DNA of 64,000 nucleotides from Aaosphaeria pasadenensis (GCA_022813625.1 JAKLMB010000002.1:1550001-1614000); one strand, 5' to 3'; numbered from the stretch's first letter, positions 33,056-45,000 are shown. Translations and numbers: made by a program. Notes: generated by a model not told the origin, from the sequence alone.

Positions 33056-35093
33056 TTAGCCAACACTTTCAGCTTTGGCAACATTGCCATCCGAGGTGCC
33101 GGGGCGAGAAGAAGCAGCGCTCTCCTCAACAATGCGCTTGAATTCGTGAACAACCTCAGGTGCGATCTTGTCCCAGAGAAGGCTTCGAGTGTAGATGTCG
33201 GCGGCACTTGATCCCTTACTCTGCTCACGCATGGCAGCCAAGGTTTCAGCGAGGTTGCGACGGTGGGAAGGTTGGGAACCGGGAGACAAGGGGTCACTGA
33301 AGTCATCGCTGGCGATGCTGTATCGTGTACGCGAAAAGTCCATCGAGTTGACACTGTTGTACTGGGCGGGTGTGAGGGAGAACAGCTGCTCGTTCTCCTG
33401 GTCCTTCGTTGGGCCAGAGAGCTGAGCATGCAGTTGATCCAAGGTAGAACCAGAAATTCCCGCCAACTCGGAGCCCGAAAGCGTAGACTTCATCCAGTTG
33501 ATGCCAGAGGGAGCAGGCTCGACGCCCGAGACGTGGCTAGCGACGACACCGTGTTCGGCGAGAGTCGGAGCGACACCAGCATCTTTGAAAATGCTGTCGA
33601 GAACAGTGGCTGAGGCGGCACGAACTTCATCAGGCATACGGGGGATAGGTGGGGCAGTGGAGCCAGTGGACTTGCTTGCAACAAATGCGCCACAGAGCAA
33701 CAGCATAAGCAGCAGGCCGGAAGCGCCGGACTTCTCGTCGGCATCCTTGGTTCGTGGTGCGACAACGAGGGCCTGTTCTTGCGGCTGCTGTGCTGCGTTG
33801 TTCTGGTCGGGATCGAAGCAATCGTCGACGAAGATGTAGTTATCCCAGTCGTTGTTGCCCATGTTGAGGTTGTCCATGCCGAAGTCAGTGAAGGCAGAGC
33901 TGGGCGCGACGGACATGGCGGTGCTGGAGCATTCGAGTCTCTCAGTCAAGACGGAGATCTTCTTTCGCAGCTCACCAGACTCGAGGGTGTGAGAACGGAC
34001 GAGCTCTTCTTTGTCGAATTGAAGCTGGTTCATCATTTGGCTCATTTCGTGACGTTCATGGTACCAAGCCTCCTTCTCCTGAACGATGGAGTTGTACTCA
34101 AGCTCAAGACGTTGGAAGTCTTCCTGGAGCTGGCAGAGCTTGTCAGTCCAAGTCTTCTTCTCTTCTTCAAGCTCTTCGGTGTGCTTCTTCTTACGCTGAC
34201 GAGAGTCAAGCCTGTGCAACTGTTAGCATGAAACGGAGGATAGGGAATGAACCAAATGGACGGTAGCAACCAAATGAGGAAGAACCAGGACCAAATGGAG
34301 GTACGTACGCGGCCTGTCTGTTGCGGAGGAGTCGTTTCTGTTGCTTGAGTTCCTTCATATCGTCCTCGTTGGAGCAGTTGGCGATGAGCTGGTCGATGTT
34401 CATCAAGTTCCGTTCGGCAGGGATGTCGAACCTGGCGTTCTTCTTCCTGATACCTCCGTCACGACGGGGGGAGAAAGATCTCGGAGGAGAGCTGGGCCTC
34501 ATGCGTTTGGGACCAGGGCGAGCATCCATCTCTTGCTGGTTGAATGCCATCCACTCGGAGTTGGTGTGGGGAGACAACGGTCGTTCCGGAACATTCGGGG
34601 GAAAGACAGAGCTTGGTCTTACGTTGGCCTGCATCGGTAGACCATGATATGGCAGCTGGGAGGGCTGAGGAACGAATGTGGAGGCTGAAGAGTCGAAGTT
34701 TCCAGGACCAAATGGGTTCATGGGCTTCGTTGCAGTAGGGGTTCTGGATCCCGAGTTGTCCTCTACGGTCCATGACTGCTGGCCGTATGTAGCGGCTTGG
34801 TTGGCAGGTAGGCGGGCGAAGGGGTTGTTGCTCTGCTCAGTGAAGAACGGATTGTTCCCATTGTGATTCACGACAGAGCTGGTGGCTGTCCGATCAACGA
34901 ATTGACCAAAGGTAGCGTCGTCCCATAGAGAAGTGTCAGGGGAGAAGATTCCCTGGGTGCTTGTTGTAGGGGACATCATGGTGGGGGTGTCCAAGATGTT
35001 AGCATCCAATGCAGTGCCGTCGTCGAAGGAGAAAGCAGAGGATGGTTTTCTGTCCACAGAGCTCAATGTCGACGAAGGACGATGGAAATCCAT
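33056..35093 (-). CDS. bZIP transcription factor (possibly MeaB-type) with a C-terminal hydrophobic segment
   Basis: DNA-binding regulator of 646 residues. Exons (minus) are 34309-35093 and 33056-34211. The start is MDFHRPSSTLSSVDRKPSS. The N-terminal 240 residues are disordered and Ser/Pro/Asn-rich. The basic region spans the intron: LKQQKRLLRNRQAA joined to LDSRQRKKKHTEELEEEKK (about residues 246-280). A long coiled coil follows to about residue 355. This RNRQAALDSRQRKK type resembles the fungal group that includes the nitrogen regulator MeaB, but I am not certain of that name. Residues about 424-440 (ASGLLLMLLLCGAFVAS) form a membrane-like segment, unusual in a bZIP, followed by 200 residues with phosphorylatable Ser/Thr. 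Its upstream region is very long (3.7 kb), as is common for regulators. Confidence 0.85.
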
Positions 35094-35097
35094 GGGA

Positions 35098-35114
35098 TGT
35101 GTGTGTGTGTGTGG
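35098..35114. repeat. (GT)n microsatellite directly upstream of the bZIP ATG
   Basis: Seven to eight GT units within 25 bp of the start codon (CA repeats in the mRNA sense), in the 5' leader. Confidence 0.7.
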
Positions 35115-35663
35115 GTACTGGTGGTATTGTTGGAAGTAAGTGAGTGGTGGGCTCAGGCAGGTAGATGTACTACTACTGAGCAACAGGCGGTGTGGACGAG
35201 CCCGATTCGGTAATAGCAGTAGTGGCAGCGATTTTCCCCGCAACGTTGGAAGGGAAACAATACCAAATGATACCAAATAATCGGCGAAGAGTGCGGCCAA
35301 AAGTAGCAAGGACAGTCGATTCTCAATCCACGTCCAGGCAGAAAACGATCGAAGGCAAGACTTTGCTCTTGAGGGTATACTGTACGCGTCACAAGAGTAG
35401 ACGGCGTACTTTGTATAGCAGGGAGATGGTTGTGAGTCTGAGTGGGGAGGGGGAAGAAAAGAGGCGGCGGGAGGGGGGCAGAGCAGGGTATTGATAAGGA
35501 AAAGAAGGAAAGGCAGCGTGTGCCGGACGACGGATCAGATCGATTTTCTCATTCGTTGCCCTGGACCTTGTGCCAGGATATCATGCATTGGCAGACTACT
35601 GCACAATCGATTGGATGGCAATGCCTGCACCACTCATCACTCTGTAATTCTCCTCTTCCCTCC

Positions 35664-35690
35664 TCTGTCTGTCTGTCTCGTCTGTCTGTC
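35664..35690. repeat. (GTCT)n microsatellite
   Basis: A CTGT/GTCT tetranucleotide tract with one interruption. A similar tract lies at 35828-35854. Confidence 0.75.
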
Positions 35691-38600
35691 GGGGGGGTCA
35701 TGATGGTGGTGGTGTGGGTGGACTTGTTTGCGTTGGCGTCGTGGTGGCTCTTCCTTGCCGTCTGTCTCCCAACGCGGGCGCGCACCGCTTTCCCCGACTC
35801 TGATTGTATCGTATCTCTTACATGGCTGGCTGTCTGTCTGCCTGTCTGTCTGTACTGATGCTGCCATTCACTCGTTGTCTGGGCCTGGTGCGCTGATTCA
35901 CGCTTTCCGACGCCCTGGCACGCACGTCTCCACGAGCAGAGTGGGCTCTCTATACGGATTTGGTACCTAGGGCCATTCCCATATTCCATTGTATGGTACG
36001 GCAGCGGGAGCCCGGTGTTGGTGCAATTCTTTTTCTTCTCTAAGAGCCTGCGGCTCGGCCCTTTTCCATAGCTAGGATCCGGCCGAAGGACTTAGGTGCG
36101 TGGGTAAGTGGGTAACTGCACTGCACTGTCTCTCTGTGCAGCGTACTTGGCCGAATGCTGCAAGAAAACTGGCAACAGACTCCGTATTCAGCAGTCTCTT
36201 TACCATTTCCGAAATGTCTCTGTATACATGTGGACGTGCTATGGGATAATCAAGTCGCAAAGCCCGGCAAGCACGTTGCGGAGATAGAGGGGCGCTTAGT
36301 ATGGAGTACACCTCCCTCCCGACAGTACATTTCCAAATACATCTTGCACTGAACAAGAAGTCACTGAGGCTGGTGACAAGGTTGGCTGTCAGGAATCCTG
36401 TCACTTGCAACCCTGAGCCCATACCATCGCGATGACGGCCTCCTTTGCGACTGTCAGGCGACTCTTTCTTCCAACTTCCCACTTCGTTCGCCCTGTCCCA
36501 GTGCTCGCAGGGTCGACCCTCTCAGTCGTTGCTCTTGGTCCTCCATCATTGTGTCATCGGTGGAAATGTTCCGACTTTTTCGCGTGACCACGAGTCATTT
36601 CACCGCCCATCAAGACAGAGAGAAAAAACCACACCTCCCCTTCCCTGTGTCTCCTCGCTTCGACCTTGCTCTGTGCTATTCTCAGTATTCTCATGAGTAT
36701 GAGCTGGTGTAAGGTACCGTCTTCGTCTTGTAGCAACCCCAGCAACCCAGCAACATAACAGCCACAGTACAGCCCTTGTCCCACAATCAACATCCAGAAA
36801 TTCTCGTACCAGCATAATGGGCCATCTTGTCAGCTTTTCCCAATCTATGCCATTCGCTAGATCTTGTCCTTACGCACTCCCAACTTCCCTGCCACCGTAA
36901 GGAGACATCTGCCAGGCCTTACCCTGACAGCTGTAGTTTCTAAGATGACAGTACAAACAAGCCTCGTCTCTGATTATCGCAATCGGTGCTGTCTCGGCCA
37001 GAGCTTTGTTTTCTTCGTCTTTGTTTGTACGCGCCGCTCAACATGGTGTAACGTCTCAAGCAGCGAATAAGACCATGCCTCCCACATTAATGTTTTTTGT
37101 GTTCGCGTTGCATTGTGCTGCCACTTGAAAATCAGGACTCAGCCATACTGCTATTTTCTGAAGTCTCAGGCGGCCGGTGCTCGAGCCGGCATGCAGAAGG
37201 CGCCTGCTTTGGTCTGGATCGACTTTACGGAGTGCTGCTGATCTTCTCTCGCACAGTTGCGCGTCGTATGTTGTAGATAGGCCTTCCAGATCCTGGCGCT
37301 AGCGGGCACTTTCAGTCCACTCAAATTGTTTAAAGGCTTCATAAGCCCTCTGGTTGAGACAGTAGATGCCCTTTGACCGGACCTCATACCGACGAGGGTA
37401 ATCACTGCCTCGGAGCCCAATCGCAAGGCGAAGTTACATTTGTCCACTCTTGGAAAGGTGTGGCTGCGACAAAGGCGAGGCGCCCTCACTGAATGGCTGG
37501 GGATACCTTGGTGCACCCGGCATCCGCAGAGGATGCAATCTTCAACGTGCCCATTATGTCTGTAAGGTAGGTGGAGCCCTTTGCCGGAGCTTGGACTGAA
37601 GGGATCAATTCCTAGTGGAAGATATTTGCATCAAAATCACAATTGAAGGCTTGGCACCACGGTGCAGTTTTTTTCTTGCTATGAGTCAAAGCAAATGTTC
37701 GGACAAGCGTCAAATCACCAAGCATTAACCAGCAATGACTACCATATGTACGGAGTATCTACAGGATACTACTGTAGCTCCCGGCCGGCTATCCTGCTTC
37801 CAGTACTGTTGGAAGGTGGATCCCGCGTGCGTCAGGGTATAGCGGTGAAGGGTCGCCAGAGGCCGACGACTTGAGATTTGTACCTTAGGGCTTAGACGAT
37901 CTATGAGATCGAACATTAGACCAAACATTGAGATCAGATATGTTCCTTTGAAGAATTCAATTTGTCAACTTAGAATTTGCGGTGAGATAGAGATTTGTCC
38001 AGTTTCTAGACATTTCGACAGAAATGTAAAGACGCACGCTACCCCTTACTGTGAGCATTAGCTTGAGACACACCGACAGGACAATAGTCTGCCCTAGGAG
38101 CAATGAAAGGATAGTCGCATGCTTTGTCTCATGTAATCTGGGGCTGGTGCAATCTCGTGGCAATAGCGCGAGATATCTGTGGCTGAAGCATACACACAAT
38201 AGATGATCCGGAGCTCATCACCATGACGCGGTGAATGCGTGTCAATCGTATGAATGAGCGAAGAGTGGTTATTCGGCCTCTGACCTTGATGCTCTAGATC
38301 AAGCTTTGCTATGTGGCATTCAATGGTAGTGTGTTCCCAGTATAGTGACTTCGGGCGAAACGCGGTTCGGTGAGCGCTCTGGCTCGATGAGTGCAGTAGT
38401 CGCCCGTTATCGACATATTGCTGTCTCAACGAATTTTCAAATGAGTGCATGTCCTGATGGAATTAACGCTGCATAGTTAGGGTTCAATTAAGTCCGACTC
38501 TTTCCCTAAGTAATAGAACAAGATTTGGAGCAATCTTTTCGTCCACAATGGTTTCGGCACAGGTGAATCATGTATAAAATTTTGAGCGAACAAAGTTGAA

Positions 38601-38861
38601 ATTGTCTTTCCCATGGGTATATCACTCGTGTTGCGCCGCACCAACTTCCTTCTCCTCTCCAAGAAATGGCGAAGTTGCTCTCAATTATCGTGTCATCTTT
38701 TTGTCCATCCTGCCTTTAACGGCAGCTGAGAGACATACCAGCGGGAAGCTGCTACCTCTCATCGACGAGAAATCCTAGTAAAACGTGGAAATGTGATTTT
38801 CGGGAGTGTGACCAGATATACCATGTGTATGTGGATATCCTGGAGGCCCGGTGGAAATATT

Positions 38862-40585
38862 TCAAATTCCCTCCTGGTCGTCTCTTGACCACAGCTTTAT
38901 CGTCCGGTCTTTGCCACCACTGACGATCCAGGCGGCATCTCTTGAAATATCCGTACTGAGGACTGCTCCAGTATGCCCTTTCAACGTTTTGCAAAGCGCC
39001 CAGTCGTCAGCGGAGAAAACTTTGATGTTGGAATCGAAACCAGAAGATACCACAAGGGTAGAAGCCTTTTTCGGTCTGTATTCGCCAGCTTCGTTCTGCG
39101 AGAGTGTTTGACCGCTCGCAGGTCCATCACTACCTTTGAACCATCGTAGATCAGTTACACCGCCGGTATTTGCGGCGATGGCATTTGTTTCTCGCATGGC
39201 TCGAACATCCCAACACCTCATGAAGCCATCTCCAGAACCAGAGAGAAGACGGAAGCCATCCGTACTCCAATCTAGTCCGTAGATTGGCTTAATGTGGCTT
39301 TCCATCATGAAAATAACACGTCCACTGCGAATGTCCCAAACACGCCCAATGCTGTCCAATCCTGCGCTCGCTACCAGGGAACCATCAGTGTTGAAGCTTA
39401 CAGTGTGTACCTCTTTCGAATGTCCCTCTTGAATTAATAACTCTTGCATGGTTTGGACGTCCCATAAACGCCAGGTGGTGTCATCAGAAGCAGAAGCAAG
39501 ATAGCGCCCAGAAGGATGGAAAGCGATCTTGCATACGCGCTCACTGTGACCTGACAAAGTACCTAAAGGTGTATCGGAATCCAAGGACCAGAGGTTGATT
39601 TTGCCCCCTCCGCCTCCGGATGCGAAGTTGATATCTGAGGATGATATTCCACTGTCTGGGAGGGTCGCTCCTGGTATCCAATCGATACCAGAGGTTCGGT
39701 CCTTATGTCCTCCACGGTACGACTTCTTCACTTGCAGGTTTGGGACTTCGAGCAGCTGTAGCTTTCCACCCCAGTTTCCACAAGCGACGTACTGGCCATT
39801 AGGGGAGAATCGCACAATCCCCACAGGCCTGTCCGAAGTTTGTGAACCGTACAGATCAATGTCCTGTATGTGTGCTTTGATTTGGTTGCGGAACTCGATG
39901 TGTGTTTTGAGTGGTATAGTAGCTTCTTGCCTCTGAAATGCGACTCGCTCTTTCGCACGAGGCAGCGAATAGGTTGCCATGTGCCTTCTTGCATTGAGTA
40001 GGAGTTCGGAACCCTGAGTATAGAATTCCTCTTCCTGCTCATCGGCGCCTGTATCCGCATCTTGCATCGCAACATCTTGGTCATCACCGGCGGCTTCAGC
40101 TTGATCCGCAAGGAAGGCGCGCAAACGATCACGCCGGTCAGACGGGCCCTCTCCGAATAACGTTATCGGTTCACCATGCGCGCGGAGTTTGGCTTTCACA
40201 TCACGATCGGCGGTAGGAACTATGAGCTGCGCAGCTCTTCGTTTGCGGTCAAATTGAGACAGTATTTCGGACGCTTTCTCATTTGCCAATCCAGGAGCGG
40301 CGCTGGGCATGAAGTGATCGCGATCGATAGCTGGGTTCATTAGTCAAGTACGAATTTAAGGCTAGGAACCAATACTCACGAACGTTGGCAAGGTCAATGC
40401 CCTCCATTGCGTCGCCCTATTGCAAAAGTCCAGTCAGCTAGAATTCACATGCTGCACCACTCTAGCATGGTATCAAGATTTTTGTTCTCTGGGAGCGCAT
40501 CCCCAACTGAGCAAACAAATGAACAACAGTGCCTTACCTCTCCATCTTCCTCCACGTATGCCTGCCTAGAAGGATGCGTACTCAT
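38862..40585 (-). CDS. prp4: U4/U6 snRNP splicing factor Prp4 (WD40)
   Basis: Spliceosomal protein of the U4/U6 di-snRNP, binding Prp3; nuclear. Exons (minus) are 40538-40585, 40380-40416 and 38862-40330 (517 residues). The first exon supplies MSTHPSRQAYVEEDGE and the second GDAMEGIDLANV. The PRP4-like (SFM) motif begins KLRAHGEPITLFGEGPSDRRDRL (about residues 75-97). Seven WD repeats follow from about residue 190, for example LSGHSERVCKIAFHPSGRYL, ASASDDTTWRLWDVQ, ESHIKPIYGLDWSTDGF and LKGHTGAVLSTDIS with KDRTIKLWSRDD at the end. An internal ATG at 40340 would make a longer single-exon reading but lies inside the second intron. All junctions keep frame. Confidence 0.94.
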
Positions 40586-41065
40586 CGTGGCTTTTTGGCT
40601 CTCGCGATAGATTGCACAAGGAACGTCATGTTAAGAGTTGTTTGGATGAGCTACCTAGAATTTGGGGTCGGTCCGAGGTTAATCCGATAGGGCTGGAGAC
40701 CGGGATGAAACGCAGCTGCAATGCTGGGGTTCGGGGCCGGTGATGCTGATTTGGTAGATGTGTCATATCTTCTGATGCAGTATACGGATTATTGCTTCGT
40801 AAGGTCTGTTTGTGTTACTTGCATTGTATTTGTTTGTGCTTAAAGTTGATTGACAACAGTTATACCCCAGATAGTTGCTAGTGCCATGACGCCAATGGTG
40901 CGCCGTGAATCTCCCTGGTCGGAAAGATTCTGTTACTTCATTCCGCTTTTGACACAGGTACGAAATCTCCGTCGCTATGATCAATCCCAGCTATCGTCTT
41001 TTCACGATTATCTAACTCGGCCATTGCTAACTCATTGTCTCTCGCACAAGGTTCTGGCTACGGCC
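40586..41065. promoter_or_regulatory. Divergent promoter of prp4 and the Ptc7-type gene
   Basis: 480 bp between starts. The phosphatase frame stays open from about 40850, and an upstream in-frame ATG lies at 40886. Confidence 0.5.
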
Positions 41066-42331
41066 ATGTCATTGATTGCCAGTGCATGGAGCGTACCGAA
41101 GTCTAGGAGGAGTGGCCTCCTGCTTCTAGGGTTGTCCGTGTCCACATTCGCATCCACCGCCTCAGCCAGAAGTACTCGATTACCAGTCCAGCGAAACCCC
41201 TTTTCTCCGGCGGTCAGTTCTATCAACAAAGACATATGCGCGAATATTGCAGGAGCTAGATTGTTCCACTCGGCCCCCCTTTGCTGGAAGAATACACCGC
41301 AGTTCTCTTATCAGGTCGCCGCTGCATATGCTGCCAAAGGCGATCGCTTCAACGCGAAATCGAATGTGTACACAAACGAGTTGTTCGAAAACATCGAGAA
41401 CCACTTAAGCCTCCGAGAATGCAAGCAAAATAAGAAGAAGCGAGATCGGGCGAAGAGTGGACAAGACGCTTTCTTTTACAGCCAGATCGGAACCACGGGA
41501 GCTACAGCTTTTGGTGTCGCAGACGGAGTTGGCGGATGGATGGATTCGGGACTCGATCCTGCTGATTTTTCGCATGGATTGTGCGAATACATGAGTTGTA
41601 ATGCCAGGGCATGGCCTCAAGGGTCAAAAGGAAGTTCACTACACCCGAAAGACTTACTTCAGACTGGTTATGATGAAGTCATTAGCGATGACAGCATTAT
41701 CGGCGGCGGAAGCACGGCGTGTATCGCCGTCGCAGAACCCAATGGCAGCGTGGAAGTGGCCAACTTGGGCGATTCTGGTTTCATGCACCTTGGGTTGAAT
41801 GCAGTGCGGCACTTCACCCAACCCCAGACCCACGCTTTTAATACGCCATTCCAGCTTTCCAAAACCCCCCATCGTATGCTTGTTCAGATGGCTGTTTTTG
41901 GGGGACCGAGCACCCTTTCGGATTTGCCTAAAGAGTCAGATATTTCCCACCATCAAGTGCGGCATGGTGATATATTGGTCTTTGCTACTGATGGTGTTTG
42001 GGACAATTTGAGCCCACAGGACGCGCTCAGCATCGTCAGTCGAAACATGGTCGAGCTGGGTGCGTGGAAAGAGAATAATGGAGTCATGGAGGTGGGAGAA
42101 ACGCTTACACAACTTACTCAAGCCAGAACAGGCCAAAGGGCGGACAGATCATCACTTCAAGCCAGGCTTGCGATTGCAATCGCCAAAGAAGCGAAAGACA
42201 CGGGGCTTGATACTAGACGAGATGGCCCATTTGCGAGGGAAGTGCAGAAATATTATCCAGGCGAGAATTGGCACGGAGGAAAACCAGACGATATTGCAGT
42301 TGTGATTGCAGTCGTCATTGAAGATAGTTAG
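41066..42331 (+). CDS. ptc7: PP2C-type protein phosphatase, Ptc7-like (mitochondrial)
   Basis: Mn/Mg-dependent Ser/Thr phosphatase. The yeast relative Ptc7 acts in mitochondria on coenzyme Q biosynthesis. Intronless, 421 residues from the ATG at 41066. The N-terminus (MSLIASAWSVPKSRRSGLLLLG ... STRLPVQRNPF) is basic and hydrophobic, fitting a mitochondrial presequence. The catalytic core shows GQDAFFY, FGVADGVGGWMDSGLDPADFS (the metal-binding DGVGG), GGGSTACIAV, ANLGDSGFMHL, ILVFATDGVWDNLS and GKPDDIAVVIAVV. These motifs in this order are PP2C, and DGVGGW is typical of the Ptc7 branch. An upstream in-frame ATG at 40886 would add 60 residues; I prefer 41066 because the presequence begins there. 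Confidence 0.88.
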   Translation: MSLIASAWSVPKSRRSGLLLLGLSVSTFASTASARSTRLPVQRNPFSPAVSSINKDICANIAGARLFHSAPLCWKNTPQFSYQVAAAYAAKGDRFNAKSNVYTNELFENIENHLSLRECKQNKKKRDRAKSGQDAFFYSQIGTTGATAFGVADGVGGWMDSGLDPADFSHGLCEYMSCNARAWPQGSKGSSLHPKDLLQTGYDEVISDDSIIGGGSTACIAVAEPNGSVEVANLGDSGFMHLGLNAVRHFTQPQTHAFNTPFQLSKTPHRMLVQMAVFGGPSTLSDLPKESDISHHQVRHGDILVFATDGVWDNLSPQDALSIVSRNMVELGAWKENNGVMEVGETLTQLTQARTGQRADRSSLQARLAIAIAKEAKDTGLDTRRDGPFAREVQKYYPGENWHGGKPDDIAVVIAVVIEDS

Positions 42332-43051
42332 GCGTATTGATTGGTGCTGTGGGACGATTTGCATATATCACTATCTTGCATTGGTGGAGTTGGAGGTGTT
42401 TCAAATTTTTAAATCATCTTTTTAGAGCTATGCGGGAGGCAGTTTTATCAGAGTTGTTTTGGACCATCGCTGAAAGGTTACTGTAATCTATCTGTAAATC
42501 GCTTCATTCATTGAAGATGGATTCATATGTACTTGGGATTGTCTGCCAATATGTCTCGAATGAATCCATACAGCAATAAGAAACCATGTCAATCTCAATC
42601 CCTTCCCAACATGACTTTTTGAATTATTATGCGCAATTGGTATTAGTCTCGACTCGATAGTGATCGTGTACAATAGTGGTCAAGTGTGAGGATTTAGAAC
42701 GATCCCCATGTTTACATCGGTTGCTAGGCAACCAGGGCCACGCGAACTTCAGATCCGCACGCGCCCTTTCACTCGACAGCATTCACCGACCACAACTACA
42801 GCATCACTACGATCACAGCTAGCAACTAATTCGCACCTTATGTTTGGACATAGCCGACATTCGTTACAACACGTTTGCTAACGCTAGCACATATTATAAC
42901 CGCCTTTTGCGCGACCGGATCCCAGCAAACCGCGATTGTTGTCTCGAGCAGTCTTTCCTCATATCGCATAAACTTGAGAAATCTGGTTGAGGAAAAACCG
43001 TCTCCTGAGACGATCCAAAGGGAAATTGCGCGACCAGTCACAGAGCGCGCA
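42332..43051. other. Intergenic, ptc7 to mps1
   Basis: 720 bp. The mps1 frame stays open upstream of its ATG for about 170 bp but contains no ATG. An X-box-like palindrome lies at 42719-42733. Confidence 0.5.
42719..42733. promoter_or_regulatory. X-box-like palindrome (RFX-type site)
   Basis: GGTTGCTAGGCAACC consists of perfect 6-bp inverted arms around TAG. It matches the GTTGCC/GGCAAC half-sites bound by RFX-family winged-helix factors. It lies about 320 bp before the mps1 ATG. Binding is inferred. Confidence 0.6.
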
Positions 43052-45000
43052 ATGGCGACAGCATCCCCGACGCCCGTAGGATACAATGGCGTCGGCCGTA
43101 TGCGCTCGTCGTCGATGATCCGACCTATGCACCGAAGAGATTCTCCACTTTCTGCTCTGGGTCAGTCGCATGGTTTTGCTGCAAATGCACCTATGATGCA
43201 GAACATCGATATAGGAGATAGCTCCGATGACGAAATCCCGCAACCAATGAAGCTCAGCGCTTTGACGACGGCTCTACTGGCGCAGAACGAGGTCAACTCC
43301 CCCGAGAAGGCCGCAGGACGCAGACCAAAGCTTCGAATATCAAGGAATGGGTCAGGCTCAAATACGCCTGTGCAGGATACTGTCACGCCCGCCCCGAGCT
43401 TAAGGATAAAACGGGTTCCACTGAGAGGAGCACCCATGAGGAGACTGAGACGAACACCACAGAGTGAGGAAGACCATCCTCCATCCCGGGATCAAGAGAA
43501 CCTTCCAATGTCAGTGATGAAGGCAGTGGATCAAAAAGTACCCGATTCAATTATGAAGGTTGCCGATATAAGCCCGCGCCAACCTCTGCAGCCACATTCA
43601 CCTATCGAGAGGAATGCCGGAAATCGAGGGGCAGATGAGAAACCTGAAAGACCTGCCCCCCTACAACCTAAAAGTACGAATACGCCTCATAGACCTGCAC
43701 CACCTCCACCACCTCCCAAGATGTCCGTTTTAGAGACTGCCACTGCTGCCGCCGGGGCAGCAACAACGAAGACACGAGAAAGAAAGAAGAGAAGTGTTCT
43801 CTCGGTAAATGGAAAGCATTACTCGCAGATGGATCGCATTGGTAGAGGTGGAAGTTCGGCGGTGTATCGAGTTATGGCTGAGAATTACAAGCAATTAGCC
43901 TTGAAAAGAGTCAAGTTAGAGGACCAAGACGAGTCCGCTGTTCGTGGGTACAAGGGAGAAATCGATCTCCTACGAAAGCTGAATAACGTTGAAAGAGTGG
44001 TGCAATTGTATGACTGGGAGGTAGACGAGTCGCGGCAAATCTTGAGCGTAGTGAGTGCCACTTATCTGATGTCTTCTTGGGTGCTCTACAACCCGTTGGT
44101 ATCGCAAAATTATTGAATCTACACAATGCTAACGAATCCTTGTAGCTCATGGAACTTGGAGAGTCCGATTTAGCGCACGTAATTCGTATGAAACTTGATT
44201 CCGAAGACGCCAGGTTGGACATGAGTTTCACACGCTACTATTGGAAAGAGATGCTTGAGTGTGTACAAGCTGTACACGACCATGACATAGTCCACTCTGA
44301 TCTCAAACCTGCAAACTTTTTGCTCGTACGCGGACGTTTAAAGCTAATCGATTTCGGCATCGCAAACGCTATCGATGTAGACAACACTGTGAACGTACAC
44401 CGCGACTCTCACGTGGGAACGCCCAATTACATGTCTCCTGAGAGCTTAGAAGACACCAATTCTGGGACGAGGGGTCAGCTTGGTTCTGGAAGCGCAGCGA
44501 AGATGATGAAGTTGGGGAAGCCGAGTGACGTCTGGAGTTTAGGCTGCATCCTGTACCAAATGGTCTACGGCAAACCACCATTCGCCCACATCGCCAATCA
44601 GATGGCCCGCGTCTTCAAAATTATCGACAGGAGCTATAACATCGAATATCCAGATTTTGGCATTGGCGATGTCAGGGTTCCTGCTGGGCTGAAGCATACC
44701 CTGAGTCAATGTCTCCAACGAAACCCTGCCGATCGACCAACAATTCCGCAGCTACTTGGCGAACAGGATCCCTTCCTATACCCAGAGAACGCATCCATGC
44801 CCCCTTCAGACGACGGGAATGATTTGCGTATTCCAGAAGCTCTTCTCGGACAGATCATCCAGAATGTTGCGAAACGTTTCCGCGATACGAGCAAAGAACC
44901 TCCAACAGACGCAGAGATCGAGGCGTATCCCCATCAATTCTACGTGAAAATACGACAGTTATTGGGCAATGAACAACAAGTGGCACCTCTAAGCCGGTAG
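43052..45000 (+). CDS. mps1: Spindle-checkpoint protein kinase Mps1/TTK-type
   Basis: Dual-specificity kinase that acts at kinetochores and spindle poles. Exons are 43052-44050 and 44146-45000 (617 residues). The N-terminal 250 residues are disordered, basic and Ser/Pro-rich with a proline run (PAPPPPPPK). The kinase domain starts near residue 255: GRGGSSAVYRV (Gly loop), LALKRVKLE (catalytic Lys), HDIVHSDLKPANFLL (catalytic loop), LIDFGIANAI (DFG), VGTPNYMSPE and DVWSLGCILYQMVYGKPPF. The loop NAIDVDNTVNVHRDSHVGTPNYMSPE is characteristic of Mps1/TTK kinases. The intron at 44051-44144 has a GCTAAC branch point, and splicing gives SVLMELGESDLAHVI. The ATG at 43052 is the first in the frame. Confidence 0.92.

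Larger units (their letters stand above)
35094..38861. other. Long gene-free interval upstream of the bZIP gene
   Basis: About 3.8 kb. The first kilobase probably holds the promoter and long leader of the bZIP gene, with a (GT)n run next to its ATG and (GTCT)n tracts at 35664-35690 and 35828-35854. The part from 36000 to 38860 shows no supported gene; frames of 80-118 codons there lack any family signature. TACGGAGTA occurs at 37749-37757. Confidence 0.5.

Noticed and set aside
37166..37516. 116-codon minus-strand frame in the bZIP upstream region
   Set aside because: No ATG-context support, no recognisable motif, and no flanking exon signals that improve it.
40331..40340. ATG at 40340 as the Prp4 start (MNPAIDRDH)
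   Set aside because: It lies inside an intron. Splicing two upstream exons gives MSTHPSRQAY...GIDLANV and preserves frame into the conserved protein.
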